NCBI RefSeq assembly: GCF_900323885.1
Contig: NZ_OOHJ01000015.1
Coordinates: forward strand, 186,001 to 250,000
From: [Actinomadura] parvosata subsp. kistnae
Lineage (GTDB): Bacteria; Actinomycetota; Actinomycetes; Streptosporangiales; Streptosporangiaceae
Length of the DNA stretch: 64,000 nt
Reading direction: 5' to 3'
A program made the translations under genes and the position numbers. Numbering within the stretch: the first letter of the stretch is position 1; every line of letters begins with the position of its first letter. The notes beneath the pieces were generated by a model. That model saw nothing but the letters and a program-made list of their open reading frames with translations, had not been told where the DNA came from and made no database searches. Shown one piece after another: positions 1 to 8,881 of this stretch.

Positions 1-579
1 GGTGACGACGCCGCGCATCGCGCGTTCCTGCTCCTCGTGCAGGTCCGTCTGGAGCCGCAGCAGCGTCGCGATCTCCCAGATCTGGCGGGGCAGCAGCACC
101 TCGTTGGCCAGGCCGTCCAGCAGGCGGCGGCGCATGACCCGCGAGGTGTAGACGGCCATCACGGCCGCCCTGGCCCGCTCCAGCAGGGCGCGGGCGGACG
201 GCGACAGCTCGGGGACGAGGACCAGCCGGTCGCGGTACGGGGCCCGCGAGGCGCCCCGCCCCGGGATGAACGAGTCGATGATCGTCAGGCGCTGCTCCTC
301 GGTCAGGTCGGGGTCGGCGACGAAGTCGACCGTGCGCCTGACGTGGTCGCGCTCCCTGGCCAGCCGCCGGGCCTCCTCGGCGGTCAGCGCGCGGCGGGGT
401 GCCATGTCGCGGGGCATCGTGTCGCGGGCGACGAGGAACGCGCACACGCCCAGCAGCCCGACCACGGGGACGAGCACCGCGCCGGCCGACCCGGTGACCA
501 GGTACGCGGCCAGGCAGGTCACCAGGATGGTCGCGGTGGAGGCGACCGTTAACAGCGCGTACAGGCAGCCCTTGGCCAC
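1..579 (-). CDS. two-TM protein of unnamed family, C-terminus cut off by window edge
   Basis: The reading frame is open from a GTG at 579 (AGGGGGAC about 5 bases upstream as ribosome site) to the window edge, giving 193 residues with no stop. Residues about 6-45 form two adjacent hydrophobic segments. The rest is charged and helical, ending in a block containing LLDGLANEVLLPRQIWEIA. That block closely matches one in the protein at 18192-19040 (LLDDVRNAVMLPEQEWEIA), so the two are paralogues. I do not recognise a named domain. The layout (short N-terminus, membrane hairpin, long cytoplasmic helical domain) suggests a membrane-tethered structural or scaffold protein; this is inference only. Confidence 0.75.
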   Translation of the reverse strand, partial: MAKGCLYALLTVASTATILVTCLAAYLVTGSAGAVLVPVVGLLGVCAFLVARDTMPRDMAPRRALTAEEARRLARERDHVRRTVDFVADPDLTEEQRLTIIDSFIPGRGASRAPYRDRLVLVPELSPSARALLERARAAVMAVYTSRVMRRRLLDGLANEVLLPRQIWEIATLLRLQTDLHEEQERAMRGVVT

Positions 580-650
580 GCCGTCCCCCTCTGAGCGAGT
601 TCGCGAAGTGCCCTAGAGAGTCACGATAACCCCGGGCACCCGGAAGATCG

Positions 651-1397
651 TCAGCGCAGGTACGAGGCCCCGTTGAGGTCGAGCACCGCGCCGCTGGCCC
701 ACTCGGCGTCCGGTGAGGCCAGGTAGAGGACGGCCGCGGCGATCTCCTCGGGCCGCGCCACCCTGCCGAACGGGCTCTGCGCCCGGATCGCGTCGCCGCG
801 CGGCGCCTTCAGGTGCTCGTTGGTCATGTCGGTCTCGACGAAACCGGGCGCCACGGCGGCCACCGCGATGCCCTGCGGCGCCAGGGCGATGGCCAGCGAC
901 TGGCTCAGCGCGTTCAGGCCCGCCTTGCTGGCGCCGTAGGCGGGGGCGTCGGGCTCGCCGCGGAAGGCGCCGCGCGAGGAGACGTTGATGATCCGGGCGC
1001 CGGCGGACATGTGCCGCAGCGCGCACCAGACGACGTTGGCCGCGCCGAGCAGGTTCACGTCGAGGGTGCGCCGCCAGGCGTCCTGCCACTCCTCGTAGGA
1101 GGTGCCGGTGGCGGGGTGGTGCAGGAACACGCCCGCGTTGTTGACGAGCACGTCGATCCCGCCGCCCAGCTCCCGCGCCGCCGCGTCCACCATGCTCCTG
1201 ACGCCCTCGGGGTCGGCCAGGTCGGCCCGCACGACGGCGTGCCCCTGCCCGGGCAGCTCGCCGAGCAGGCTCTCGGCCTCCTTCGCGGAGTCGCGGTGGT
1301 GGATCGCGACCCGGTCCCCCCGCGCGGCGAAGGCGGCCGCGACCGCCCGCCCGATCCCTCTCGACGCTCCGGTGATCAGCACTGCACGTCCGCTCAT
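651..1397 (-). CDS. SDR family oxidoreductase
   Basis: A 248-residue classical short-chain dehydrogenase/reductase. The NAD(P)-binding TGASRGIG is near the N-terminus, NNAG follows at about residue 87, and the catalytic Ser and YGASK lie near residues 140-156. APGFVETDM follows the active site, as is typical of the family. The length is normal. I chose the ATG at 1397 over an in-frame GTG nine bases upstream because GCGGGGG precedes it. It lies downstream of the 1-579 gene's start on the same strand, with a 71-base gap. The substrate cannot be read from sequence; the family often reduces 3-oxoacyl or sugar-type carbonyls. Confidence 0.9.
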   Translation of the reverse strand: MSGRAVLITGASRGIGRAVAAAFAARGDRVAIHHRDSAKEAESLLGELPGQGHAVVRADLADPEGVRSMVDAAARELGGGIDVLVNNAGVFLHHPATGTSYEEWQDAWRRTLDVNLLGAANVVWCALRHMSAGARIINVSSRGAFRGEPDAPAYGASKAGLNALSQSLAIALAPQGIAVAAVAPGFVETDMTNEHLKAPRGDAIRAQSPFGRVARPEEIAAAVLYLASPDAEWASGAVLDLNGASYLR

Positions 1398-1442
1398 CCC
1401 CCGCACCTTAGGGGATCGGACGGGCCCGGCCGCAGCCGGGGG

Positions 1443-3707
1443 TCACCACTGCCGCTTCGTCTTCCGGTAGGTGACGGCCTTGCCGCCCTTCCCGGGGAAG
1501 GCCATGACGAGGAGCCGCTGGCCGCCCTGCCGCTCGCCTTTCCACGGGAACCACGCGTAGTGCACGCGGATCCGGTACGGGCCCCGGTACCCCTTGAGCG
1601 CGAGGTCCGGCAGCCCGTCGCCGCCCATGGCGTCAGCGAGCACGATGGAGTCGCCGGCGTCGCGGTAGCCGACCTCGACGACGTGGTCCCATCCCTTGGT
1701 CTCGACGGGCGGGCGGCGGTCGTAGGTCTCGACGGTGACGCACACGTCGAAGTCGGAGTGGGACAGCACCATCAGGTGGCCGGGGCGGGCCGCGACCAGG
1801 CCGTCCTCCTGCGCCCGCTCCAGGAGCTCCATGCTCGCCGGGTCGTAGTCGGTCTCCGGCTCCCCGTACGCCTCCATGACGCCGTAGTCCGTCCCCTGGG
1901 GCTCCTCGACTCGGGTCGCCTTGACCGGCTTGATGAGGGGGCGGTGGCGCGGGGTGGCGGCGCACATGCGGCGGGCGTCCGCCTCCCACTCCTGGAACTC
2001 CCGCTCCTGGGCGTCGGCCTCCTCCTTGACGACCGCGGCGGCGCTGGGGCAGATGGCGGCCAGCGGGTACGTCAGGGCCTCGCGGGTCAGGCCCTCCCTC
2101 GCCTTCATGCGGGCCAGCTCCTGGGCGTCGTTGCGCGTGTAGACGCCGCACAGCCGCCGGCCGTGCGCGAGGAGCACCTGGTCGGGGGTGGTGGCGGCGT
2201 TCCTGAAGGTGCTGTGCCTGCGCAGGTCGCAGACGAACCGCTGCTCGGGGGTCAGCTTCGGCTCCTCGTACGCGTACGTCTCCCGGTTCGTGCGCGGCTC
2301 GCAGTCCGCGGCGGCGGTGACCGGGCCGGGGGCGTGGTCGGCGGCGGGCAGGAACGCGAGCACGACCGCCGTGGCCGTCACCGTCGCGAGCACGTGGTGG
2401 CGCGGGCGTCGCGCCGGGGCGGGGGCGTACCCGAGCAGCAGGACGAGCGCGCAGGCCACGAACGCCGCCGCGAACCACAGAGGGGAGACGCCCCCGGTCA
2501 GGACGATCTCGCCGTCCCGGACGAACAGCCCGTCCGGGTACAGCGGCAGCTCGTCGCCCGGGAAGCCCCAGCCGTCCCGCGTCGTGGTGAGCACGCCGAT
2601 GACGCCGACGGCGGCGGCGCCGATCAGGGACAGCGCCGTGCCCAGGATCAGGCGGCGCGTCCGGCGCACCACCGCGGCCAGGACCAGGAGCGCGGGGGCG
2701 CCGACCCCGATGAGCAGGTCGAGGGCGAGCCACGCCAGGGCCGCGTAGCCGCCGGCGTCCTCCCGTAAGAACAGCTCGATCACGCCTCGGGGGCCGTGCC
2801 AGAACGGCATGCCACGGGCGAGGTTCGCGGCGGCCGGGAGCAGCGGCAGCACGACCGCAAGCGCGGCCGGCGGCCAGGGCCGGGCCGGCAGCCGGGCGGG
2901 GCGGGGCGGGGTGGCCGGGATCGGGCTCGCGAGGTCGTGGGCCGCGCGGGCCTGCCACACCGCCCCGAAGACGCTGACGCCCCGCAGCAGCGCCCAGACC
3001 AGCTCCTCGACGGGCACCTCCGCCGCCGCCCAGGACGTCGCGATCATCGAGGGGTGCAGGAGGGTCGTCGCCACGCTCAGCGCTCCCAGCCACACCGTGG
3101 CCCGGCTGAAACGCGGGTCCCTGGCCTGGGCGAGCAGGATCGGCAGCATCCACGCCACCCAGGCCAGCAGGCTCCAGCCCATGACGGACGTCAGCCAGCT
3201 GGAGAAGCCGAGCTCGTACGCCAGGGCGTCGGCGACCGCGGCGAGCCCGCACAGCGACCCGCCGGCGAGCACCGCCAGCCGTAGCCACAGGGGGCAGCGC
3301 AGCACCAGGAAGTACAGCACGACGGTGACGAACTGCAGCGACGTGCTGAGCGCCGACTGCCACCACGTCCACGGGACCAGCGAGTACGGCAGGAAGGACC
3401 AGGCGACGCTGAGGTAGAGCGTCCAGCGCAGCAGCGTGACCCGCCGGTCGCGGGGCGGCGCGTCGCCGCGCACCGGGCCGCGCAGGATCTGCCAGTACGC
3501 CCAGCCCTGCACCGCCACCACCGGGAGCAGGAGCGGCAGGACCCACCACGTGACCGTGAGACCGTCCAGGGGCGGCTCGCGCAGGACGGCCCACCAGACG
3601 GCGTCCAGCCTGCCGGTGACGAGGGTCGCGACGGCCGTGGCGAGCACGGCGATCACGTAGAGGACCACGGCGAACGTGGCGATGGTGCCGAACCGGTGGC
3701 GACGCAC
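1443..3707 (-). CDS. large polytopic membrane protein with extracytoplasmic C-terminal domain
   Basis: A 754-residue protein. I start it at the GTG at 3707 because AGGAG (complement of 3714-3718) lies six bases upstream; a TTG start 30 bases earlier lacks this. The first about 440 residues contain roughly 10-12 hydrophobic segments. After the last one (ending PAADHAPG) comes a region of about 300 hydrophilic residues with several cysteines, probably outside the cell. Part of it (residues about 480-560, VCDLRRHSTFRNAATTP) resembles small actinobacterial secreted domains of the DUF732 kind, but weakly. No catalytic motif is visible and I assign no function. It is divergent from the DUF4352 gene at 3843, with 135 bases between them. 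Confidence 0.75.
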   Translation of the reverse strand: MRRHRFGTIATFAVVLYVIAVLATAVATLVTGRLDAVWWAVLREPPLDGLTVTWWVLPLLLPVVAVQGWAYWQILRGPVRGDAPPRDRRVTLLRWTLYLSVAWSFLPYSLVPWTWWQSALSTSLQFVTVVLYFLVLRCPLWLRLAVLAGGSLCGLAAVADALAYELGFSSWLTSVMGWSLLAWVAWMLPILLAQARDPRFSRATVWLGALSVATTLLHPSMIATSWAAAEVPVEELVWALLRGVSVFGAVWQARAAHDLASPIPATPPRPARLPARPWPPAALAVVLPLLPAAANLARGMPFWHGPRGVIELFLREDAGGYAALAWLALDLLIGVGAPALLVLAAVVRRTRRLILGTALSLIGAAAVGVIGVLTTTRDGWGFPGDELPLYPDGLFVRDGEIVLTGGVSPLWFAAAFVACALVLLLGYAPAPARRPRHHVLATVTATAVVLAFLPAADHAPGPVTAAADCEPRTNRETYAYEEPKLTPEQRFVCDLRRHSTFRNAATTPDQVLLAHGRRLCGVYTRNDAQELARMKAREGLTREALTYPLAAICPSAAAVVKEEADAQEREFQEWEADARRMCAATPRHRPLIKPVKATRVEEPQGTDYGVMEAYGEPETDYDPASMELLERAQEDGLVAARPGHLMVLSHSDFDVCVTVETYDRRPPVETKGWDHVVEVGYRDAGDSIVLADAMGGDGLPDLALKGYRGPYRIRVHYAWFPWKGERQGGQRLLVMAFPGKGGKAVTYRKTKRQW

Positions 3708-3842
3708 GAGGCACTCCTGGGGGATTTGGAGCGCCAACTCTAGCGGGGCGGCGAAAAGTCGATCAAGCTGTTACGGGTGCGGGACAACCACCCGCGCGAT
3801 TGGAACGTCCCATAAGTCCCGTCCCCTATCAGGAGTCGCGCC

Positions 3843-4907
3843 ATGGGATACCCACCCCTGCCGTCCGGCCCGTACGGACCTCAGCCTCCGTACCAGCAGC
3901 CGCCGTACGGCCCGCGGCCCCACCCACCGTACGCGCAGCCTCCGTACCCGCAGACTCAGTACACGCAGCCGTCCTACCCGCCGCGGCCCGATCCCGGCCA
4001 CCTGGAGGCGGTGCCGCCGCCGTCGCCGCGCGACAACCGGGCGCTGGTCGTGCTGCTCGCGATCGGCGTCCCGCTGCTGCTCCTGGGCGCGTGCGCGGCC
4101 GTGGTGATGGTGCTGACGGACACCGGCAAGTCGGCGGTGCTCACCGGCACCGGCGGGCCGAACATGGTCATGCCGACGCAGGATGCCTTGACGAGCGACC
4201 CTCCGGCGGCCGATGACGCGGCCGGTGATGCGGCAGGTGACGCGGCAGGTGACGCGGCAGGTGATGCCGTGGGTGATCCTGCGGGCATGCCGTCGGCGGA
4301 CACGCTGGGCCAGCTCCAGCCGACAAACCCGGCCAATCCGACAAACCCGGCCTACTCGGCGAATCCGGCGGACCAGGCGGGGCTCGGGCAGCCGGGGTCC
4401 GGGCAGTCAGGCGTCGCCCAGCCTCCGGCGACCGCACCGGCGACGAGCCAGCAGGCCCAGGGCCAGAGCCAGACGGGCCAGCAGCCCACCACGGCCAGGG
4501 TCGGCGGCGCGCTCACCCTCCAGGGCACCGACCCGAGCCTCAAGGTGAGCGTGACGGTGAACCGGGTCGTGAACCCCGCCACCCCTGCCTCCGACTTCCT
4601 GAAGCCGCAGGCGGGCAAGAAGCTCGTCGCCGTGGAGATCACGCTCACCAACGCGGGCCAGGCCGTCTACACCGACGCGCCGAGCACCGGCGCCTGGCTC
4701 ATCGACGCCGAGGGCCAGCAGCACCGCTTCTCGTTGTCCAACGTCACCGAGGGGCAGAGCTTCGGCGGCACGGTGACGATCAACGCGGGGGACTCGCGCA
4801 AGGGCGTGATCGTGTTCGAGGTTCCGCAGGCGGCGCAGCTCACCAAGTTCCAGTTCGGGCTCAACTACGGCATCGCCAGCCAGAAGGGCGAGTGGACGCT
4901 GTCCTGA
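3843..4907 (+). CDS. DUF4352 domain membrane-anchored protein with proline-rich N-terminus
   Basis: 354 residues. Residues 1-60 are Pro/Tyr/Gln-rich (YQQPPYGP-type repeats) and probably cytoplasmic. One transmembrane segment lies at about 64-88 (ALVVLLAIGVPLLLLGACAA). An extracellular linker of tandem AAGD units and NPA/NPT repeats spans about 105-215. A beta-rich C-terminal domain (about 220-354, TLQGTDPSLKVSVTVNRVVN to the end) matches the DUF4352 immunoglobulin-like family. Such proteins are exported domains displayed beyond the peptidoglycan; ligands are mostly unknown. The ATG at 3843 follows AGGAGTCGCGCC. Its end nearly touches the convergent sulfotransferase (3 bases). Confidence 0.88.
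   Translation: MGYPPLPSGPYGPQPPYQQPPYGPRPHPPYAQPPYPQTQYTQPSYPPRPDPGHLEAVPPPSPRDNRALVVLLAIGVPLLLLGACAAVVMVLTDTGKSAVLTGTGGPNMVMPTQDALTSDPPAADDAAGDAAGDAAGDAAGDAVGDPAGMPSADTLGQLQPTNPANPTNPAYSANPADQAGLGQPGSGQSGVAQPPATAPATSQQAQGQSQTGQQPTTARVGGALTLQGTDPSLKVSVTVNRVVNPATPASDFLKPQAGKKLVAVEITLTNAGQAVYTDAPSTGAWLIDAEGQQHRFSLSNVTEGQSFGGTVTINAGDSRKGVIVFEVPQAAQLTKFQFGLNYGIASQKGEWTLS
4209..4280 (+). repeat. 12-bp in-frame tandem repeat (AAGD linker)
   Basis: Six 12-base units of the type GCAGGTGACGCG run in frame through the DUF4352 gene and encode repeated AAGD/AVGD tetrapeptides. Two central units are identical and the outer ones have drifted. They form an acidic, flexible linker outside the membrane. Length variation between strains would be expected at such a site. 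Confidence 0.85.
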
Positions 4908-4910
4908 CGG

Positions 4911-5600
4911 TCAGCGCCCGCGCAGGATGAGCCGGGCCAGCCGCCGGGGCCGCTTGCGCCGGAACGCGTCCCGCTCGTTGGCCCGCGGGTACGGCTCGCC
5001 GGGCACGGGCACCCCGAGGAACGCGCACAGCGGCTCCCACCCGTCCGCCGCCTCGAACACGAGCAGCCGCTCGGCCGGGATCTCGGCCTTGACCTCGGCG
5101 ATGTGCCGCTGGAAGACCTCGATGACGTGGTCGCGGTCGTCGACGCGGCCCCCGAAGACCGGGTCGACGAAGGTCGCCCTGGTCATCTGGGGGAACAGGG
5201 CGAAGTCGGGCGCCCGCCGCGCCACCAGCCACTGGATCACCCGCCGCCGCAGGGGCAGGGGCCCGCTCCGCTCGGTCACGCCGCGGAAGATGGTGGCGCT
5301 GACGCTGTCGTACCAGCGCGCGGGGTCGCGGACGGTGAGGACGACCTTGGCGTCGGGGTAGTGCGCGGCCAGCTCCCGCCAGTACGCGGAGGCGGGCCAG
5401 TCGACCGCCGACCCGAACCCGGCGAACAGCGTGTCCCAGTCGCGGGAGCGGCCTTCGCCGACGTCGAGCCACTGCCGCACCCGGTACGGCTCGGCGATCA
5501 CGGTGGACATGTGGTAGCAGGGCCCGAAGCCGAGCCGTTCCAGCGCCGCCTGTAAGGACCTGGTCCCCGTGCGGCCGAAGCCCGCGCCGATCACCTTCAC
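4911..5600 (-). CDS. sulfotransferase family protein
   Basis: 229 residues. I start it at GTG 5600, with GAGG six bases upstream. It begins with VIGAGFGRTGTRSLQAALE, the 5'-phosphosulfate-binding loop (GFGRTGT) of the P-loop sulfotransferase family often found in actinomycetes and fungi. The second PAPS-contact region is VVLTVRDPARWYDS (about 85-98), again typical. The family moves sulfate from PAPS to an alcohol, phenol or amine acceptor, although some members of this branch have no shown activity. It is divergent from the acyl-adenylating gene (149 bases between starts). It may therefore belong to the same metabolic cluster as a tailoring enzyme; this is inference. Confidence 0.85.
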   Translation of the reverse strand: MKVIGAGFGRTGTRSLQAALERLGFGPCYHMSTVIAEPYRVRQWLDVGEGRSRDWDTLFAGFGSAVDWPASAYWRELAAHYPDAKVVLTVRDPARWYDSVSATIFRGVTERSGPLPLRRRVIQWLVARRAPDFALFPQMTRATFVDPVFGGRVDDRDHVIEVFQRHIAEVKAEIPAERLLVFEAADGWEPLCAFLGVPVPGEPYPRANERDAFRRKRPRRLARLILRGR

Positions 5601-5748
5601 CGCGCACCTCTGATCCGTCTCTGATGTGCGCCGCCTAACGTCGCGACAAATCCCGTTATATGACGGCATCAGGCATCCGGGAACGGACGAAGCCTGCGCA
5701 CGGAGCTCGCCACCTGACAGAGTTCGCCAACGCACAGAGGAGCCGATC

Positions 5749-7236
5749 ATGCTCTTCCCGCACCCCCTGATCGAGGCGCTGCGCCGGGCCCCCGCGACCC
5801 CGGCCTTCGAGCACGCCGGCCGGACCGTCACCCGGGCCGAGCTGCTGGAGCTGATCCGCCGGCTGGCGGGCGCGCTGCGCGCGGCGGGCCTCGGCCCCGG
5901 CCGGGCGGTCGCCGTCCGCACGGAGCTGACGCCCGAGGCGTTCGCCGCGCACATGGCCGCGCACGCGCTGGGCTGCCGCGTCGTCGGCGTCCGCCCCGGC
6001 TACCCACCGACCCAGCTCGCGCACGTGCTCGGCCTGGACGTCGACGCCGTCCTCGTGGACCCGGCCACGGCCGCGCCACAGCTCATGACCGGCCGCACGC
6101 TCTCGCTGGGCCCCGTGCCCGGCGCGACGGACCTGCTGGCCCACCCGGGCGACGAGGGGCCGCTGGAGGTGACCGCCCGGCCGGACGACGTGGCCGCCCT
6201 GACGTTCACCAGCGGCAGCACGGGCCGCCCGAAGGGGTGCGCGATCACGTACCGGGCGCTGAGCGAGCACTGGGCGTGGCAGCCGCGCCGGTGGTCGCCG
6301 GTGGCGGCGGCGTTCGCGCGGGGGTTCGAGCGGTACCTGCTGTTCGGGACGCTGGCGAGCATGGTGGTGCTGGAGTTCCTGGCGCCGTGCCTGCTCGGCG
6401 GCGGCACGGCGGTGATCCCGGAGGACGACGGGCGGCCGCTGTTCCCGTACGCGATCGAGCGCCACCGCATCACGGGGTCGATCATCACGGTGCCGCGGCT
6501 GTACCGGATGCTGGAGCTGCTGGACTCGGCGGACGTGTCGAGCCTGCGGGCGCTGATGGTGTCGGGCTCGCCGATCGCCCCGCGCCGGCTGCGGGCCGCC
6601 GCCGCCCGGCTGGGCCCCGTCGTCTACCAGGGGTACGGGCAGACCGAGGCGGGCAACGTCGCGATGCTCACCCCCGAGCACATCGCGGCCGGCGTCGTGA
6701 CCCCGGTGGGCCTGCCGCATCCCGGGGTCGAGCTGAGCGTGCGCGACGACGACGGCGCCGAGCTGCCGCCGGGGCGGACGGGCGAGATCTTCGTGCGCAG
6801 CCCGTACATCATGGCCGGGTACTGGGGCGACGAGGCGGAGACCCGCGACACGCTGCGGGACGGCTGGCTGCGCACCCGCGACCTGGGGCACGTGGACGCC
6901 GCCGGTTTCCTGCACCTGGAGGGCCGCTCCCGGGACGTCGTCATGGTCAACGCGGTGGTCGTGTACGCGGGGCCGATCGAGCGGGTGCTGACCGGCCATC
7001 CCGACGTGGACGAGGCGTACGTGGTGGGCGCGCCGGACGAGGGCACGGGCGAGGCGGTGCACGCGTTCGTGGTGCCGGCGCCGGGCCGGGTGCCGGACCA
7101 GGCGGCGCTGGCCGCCCGCGTCCGGGCGGAGCTGGGCGCCGACAGCGTGCCCAAGACGATCACGGTGGTGCCGGGCGTCCCGGTGGCCACCAGCGGCAAG
7201 CCCGACAAGAGAGCGCTGCTCACGAACCTGTTCTGA
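5749..7236 (+). CDS. class I adenylate-forming enzyme (acyl-CoA/acyl-AMP ligase)
   Basis: 495 residues from ATG 5749 with AGAGGAG six bases upstream. ANL-superfamily motifs are in order: LTFTSGSTGRPKGC (phosphate-binding A3), YQGYGQTEAGN (A5), LRTRDLGHVD (A7, with R replacing the usual G of TGD), GRSRDVVMV (A8) and the A10 lysine in SGKPDKRAL. It would activate a carboxylic acid with ATP and pass it to CoA, a carrier protein or another acceptor. No carrier domain is present. It is the first gene of a tight row (ligase, flavin monooxygenase, P450, antiporter), suggesting that it primes the substrate oxidised by the next two enzymes. Confidence 0.9.
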   Translation: MLFPHPLIEALRRAPATPAFEHAGRTVTRAELLELIRRLAGALRAAGLGPGRAVAVRTELTPEAFAAHMAAHALGCRVVGVRPGYPPTQLAHVLGLDVDAVLVDPATAAPQLMTGRTLSLGPVPGATDLLAHPGDEGPLEVTARPDDVAALTFTSGSTGRPKGCAITYRALSEHWAWQPRRWSPVAAAFARGFERYLLFGTLASMVVLEFLAPCLLGGGTAVIPEDDGRPLFPYAIERHRITGSIITVPRLYRMLELLDSADVSSLRALMVSGSPIAPRRLRAAAARLGPVVYQGYGQTEAGNVAMLTPEHIAAGVVTPVGLPHPGVELSVRDDDGAELPPGRTGEIFVRSPYIMAGYWGDEAETRDTLRDGWLRTRDLGHVDAAGFLHLEGRSRDVVMVNAVVVYAGPIERVLTGHPDVDEAYVVGAPDEGTGEAVHAFVVPAPGRVPDQAALAARVRAELGADSVPKTITVVPGVPVATSGKPDKRALLTNLF

Positions 7237-7308
7237 GCAATCTCTGAGAATTGCCCGCCAACACTGATGTTCACCGCTTCAACCACTTTGCAGTGACGGA
7301 GGCTGTCA

Positions 7309-8868
7309 GTGCCGGACAATATCCTCGACTACCTGGTGATCGGCGCCGGGCCCGCGGGCCTCCAGCTCGGCCATCATCTGCACCGGGCGGGCCGCGACTA
7401 CCTGATCCTCGAGGCCGGGCCCGCGCCGGGCCAGTTCTTCCGCACGTTCCCGCGCCACCGCACGCTCATCTCGATCAACAAGAAGAACACCGGCTGGGAC
7501 GACCCCGAGCTGAACCTGCGGATGGACTGGAACTCGCTGCTGTCGGACGACCCCGATCTGCTGTTCACCCGCTACAGCGACCGCTACTTCCCGCAGGCCG
7601 ACGACATGGTCCGCTACCTGGGCGACTACGCCCGCGCGTGCGGGCTGCGGATCGTCTGCGGCGCCCGGGTGGCCCGGGTGGAGCGGCCGGGCGCGTTCCT
7701 GGTGACGCTGGAGGACGGCCGGACGTACCGGGCGCGGCGGGTCGTCGTGGCGACCGGTGTCTCCCGGCCGAACGTCCCGCCCATCCCGGGCATCGAGACG
7801 GCCGACCTGTACCAGACCGCCTCCGTCGACCCGGCCGACTACCTGGGGCAGCGGGTGCTCATCCTCGGCAAGGGCAACTCGGCCTTCGAGACGGCCGACA
7901 ACCTCATGGAGACGGCGGCGGTCATCCACGTGGCGGGCCCGCACTCCGTCCGCATGGCGTGGCGCACCCACTACGTCGGCCACCTGCGCGCGATCAACAA
8001 CGGCTTCCTCGACACCTACCAGCTCAAGTCGCAGAACGCGCTGCTCGACGGCGACGTGCGGCGCATCGAGCGGCAGCCGGACGGCACGTACCTGGTCACG
8101 GTGGCCTTCGCCCGGGTCAACGAGGTCACCAAGGACATCCCGTACGACCGGGTGATCGTCTGCACGGGCTTCCGCTTCGACGCCTCGATCTTCGCCGGCG
8201 ACTGCCGCCCGGACCTGGTGATCGACGGCCGGTTCCCGGCGCTGACGCCCGCGTACGAGTCGGTCAACGTCCCCGACCTGTACTTCGCCGGCACCATCAC
8301 CCAGTCACGCGACTTCAAGCAGGGCACCAGCGGCTTCATCCACGGCTTCCGGTACGGCGTGCGCGCCCTGCACCGCGTCCTGGAGTCGCGCCACCACGGC
8401 GTGCCGTGGCCGGGCAGGACGCTGCCCGCGGACCCGGCCGCGCTCGCGGCGGCCGTGATCGAGCGGGTCAACCGCACCTCGGCGCTGTGGCAGCAGTTCG
8501 GCCTGCTGGCCGACGTGATCGTGCTGGACGACGACGGCACCGCCCGGTACCTGGAGGAGGTGCCGTACGACATGGAGGGCCCGCCGATCGGCAACCGCGG
8601 CCACTTCGCGATCACCCTGGAGTACGGCCCCGGCCACGACCAGGTGGACCCGTTCGACATCAAGGTGGCCCGGATCGCCCAGAGCGACTCGGCGCGCGCC
8701 CACGAGGGCCACTACCTGCACCCGGTCGTGCGGCACCACCGGCCGGGCGAGCCCGTCGCCGCCCACCACCTCACGGAGAACCTGGAGAACGAGTGGGACT
8801 CCCCCGAGGTGCACGTCGAGCCGCTGCGGGCCTTCCTCGCCGCGCGGACGGCGTCCGTCCCGGCATGA
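7309..8868 (+). CDS. FAD/NAD(P)-dependent monooxygenase-like oxidoreductase (FOXRED2-like)
   Basis: 519 residues from GTG 7309, with ACGGAGG six bases upstream. The FAD-binding fingerprint GAGPAGLQLG lies at the N-terminus. A second Rossmann motif, LILGKGNSAFETAD (about 185-198), would bind NAD(P)H. VVVATGVSRPNVPPIPG and VIVCTGFRFDASIF are the connecting ATG motifs of flavin monooxygenases. The C-terminal about 140 residues (after HGFRYGVRALHR) go beyond the core and are unassigned. The family includes N-hydroxylases, Baeyer-Villiger enzymes and FOXRED2-like proteins. The gene lies 72 bases after the ligase and 13 before the P450, so the three are probably co-transcribed. Confidence 0.88.
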   Translation: MPDNILDYLVIGAGPAGLQLGHHLHRAGRDYLILEAGPAPGQFFRTFPRHRTLISINKKNTGWDDPELNLRMDWNSLLSDDPDLLFTRYSDRYFPQADDMVRYLGDYARACGLRIVCGARVARVERPGAFLVTLEDGRTYRARRVVVATGVSRPNVPPIPGIETADLYQTASVDPADYLGQRVLILGKGNSAFETADNLMETAAVIHVAGPHSVRMAWRTHYVGHLRAINNGFLDTYQLKSQNALLDGDVRRIERQPDGTYLVTVAFARVNEVTKDIPYDRVIVCTGFRFDASIFAGDCRPDLVIDGRFPALTPAYESVNVPDLYFAGTITQSRDFKQGTSGFIHGFRYGVRALHRVLESRHHGVPWPGRTLPADPAALAAAVIERVNRTSALWQQFGLLADVIVLDDDGTARYLEEVPYDMEGPPIGNRGHFAITLEYGPGHDQVDPFDIKVARIAQSDSARAHEGHYLHPVVRHHRPGEPVAAHHLTENLENEWDSPEVHVEPLRAFLAARTASVPA

Positions 8869-8881
8869 GAAAGGGACGGGC

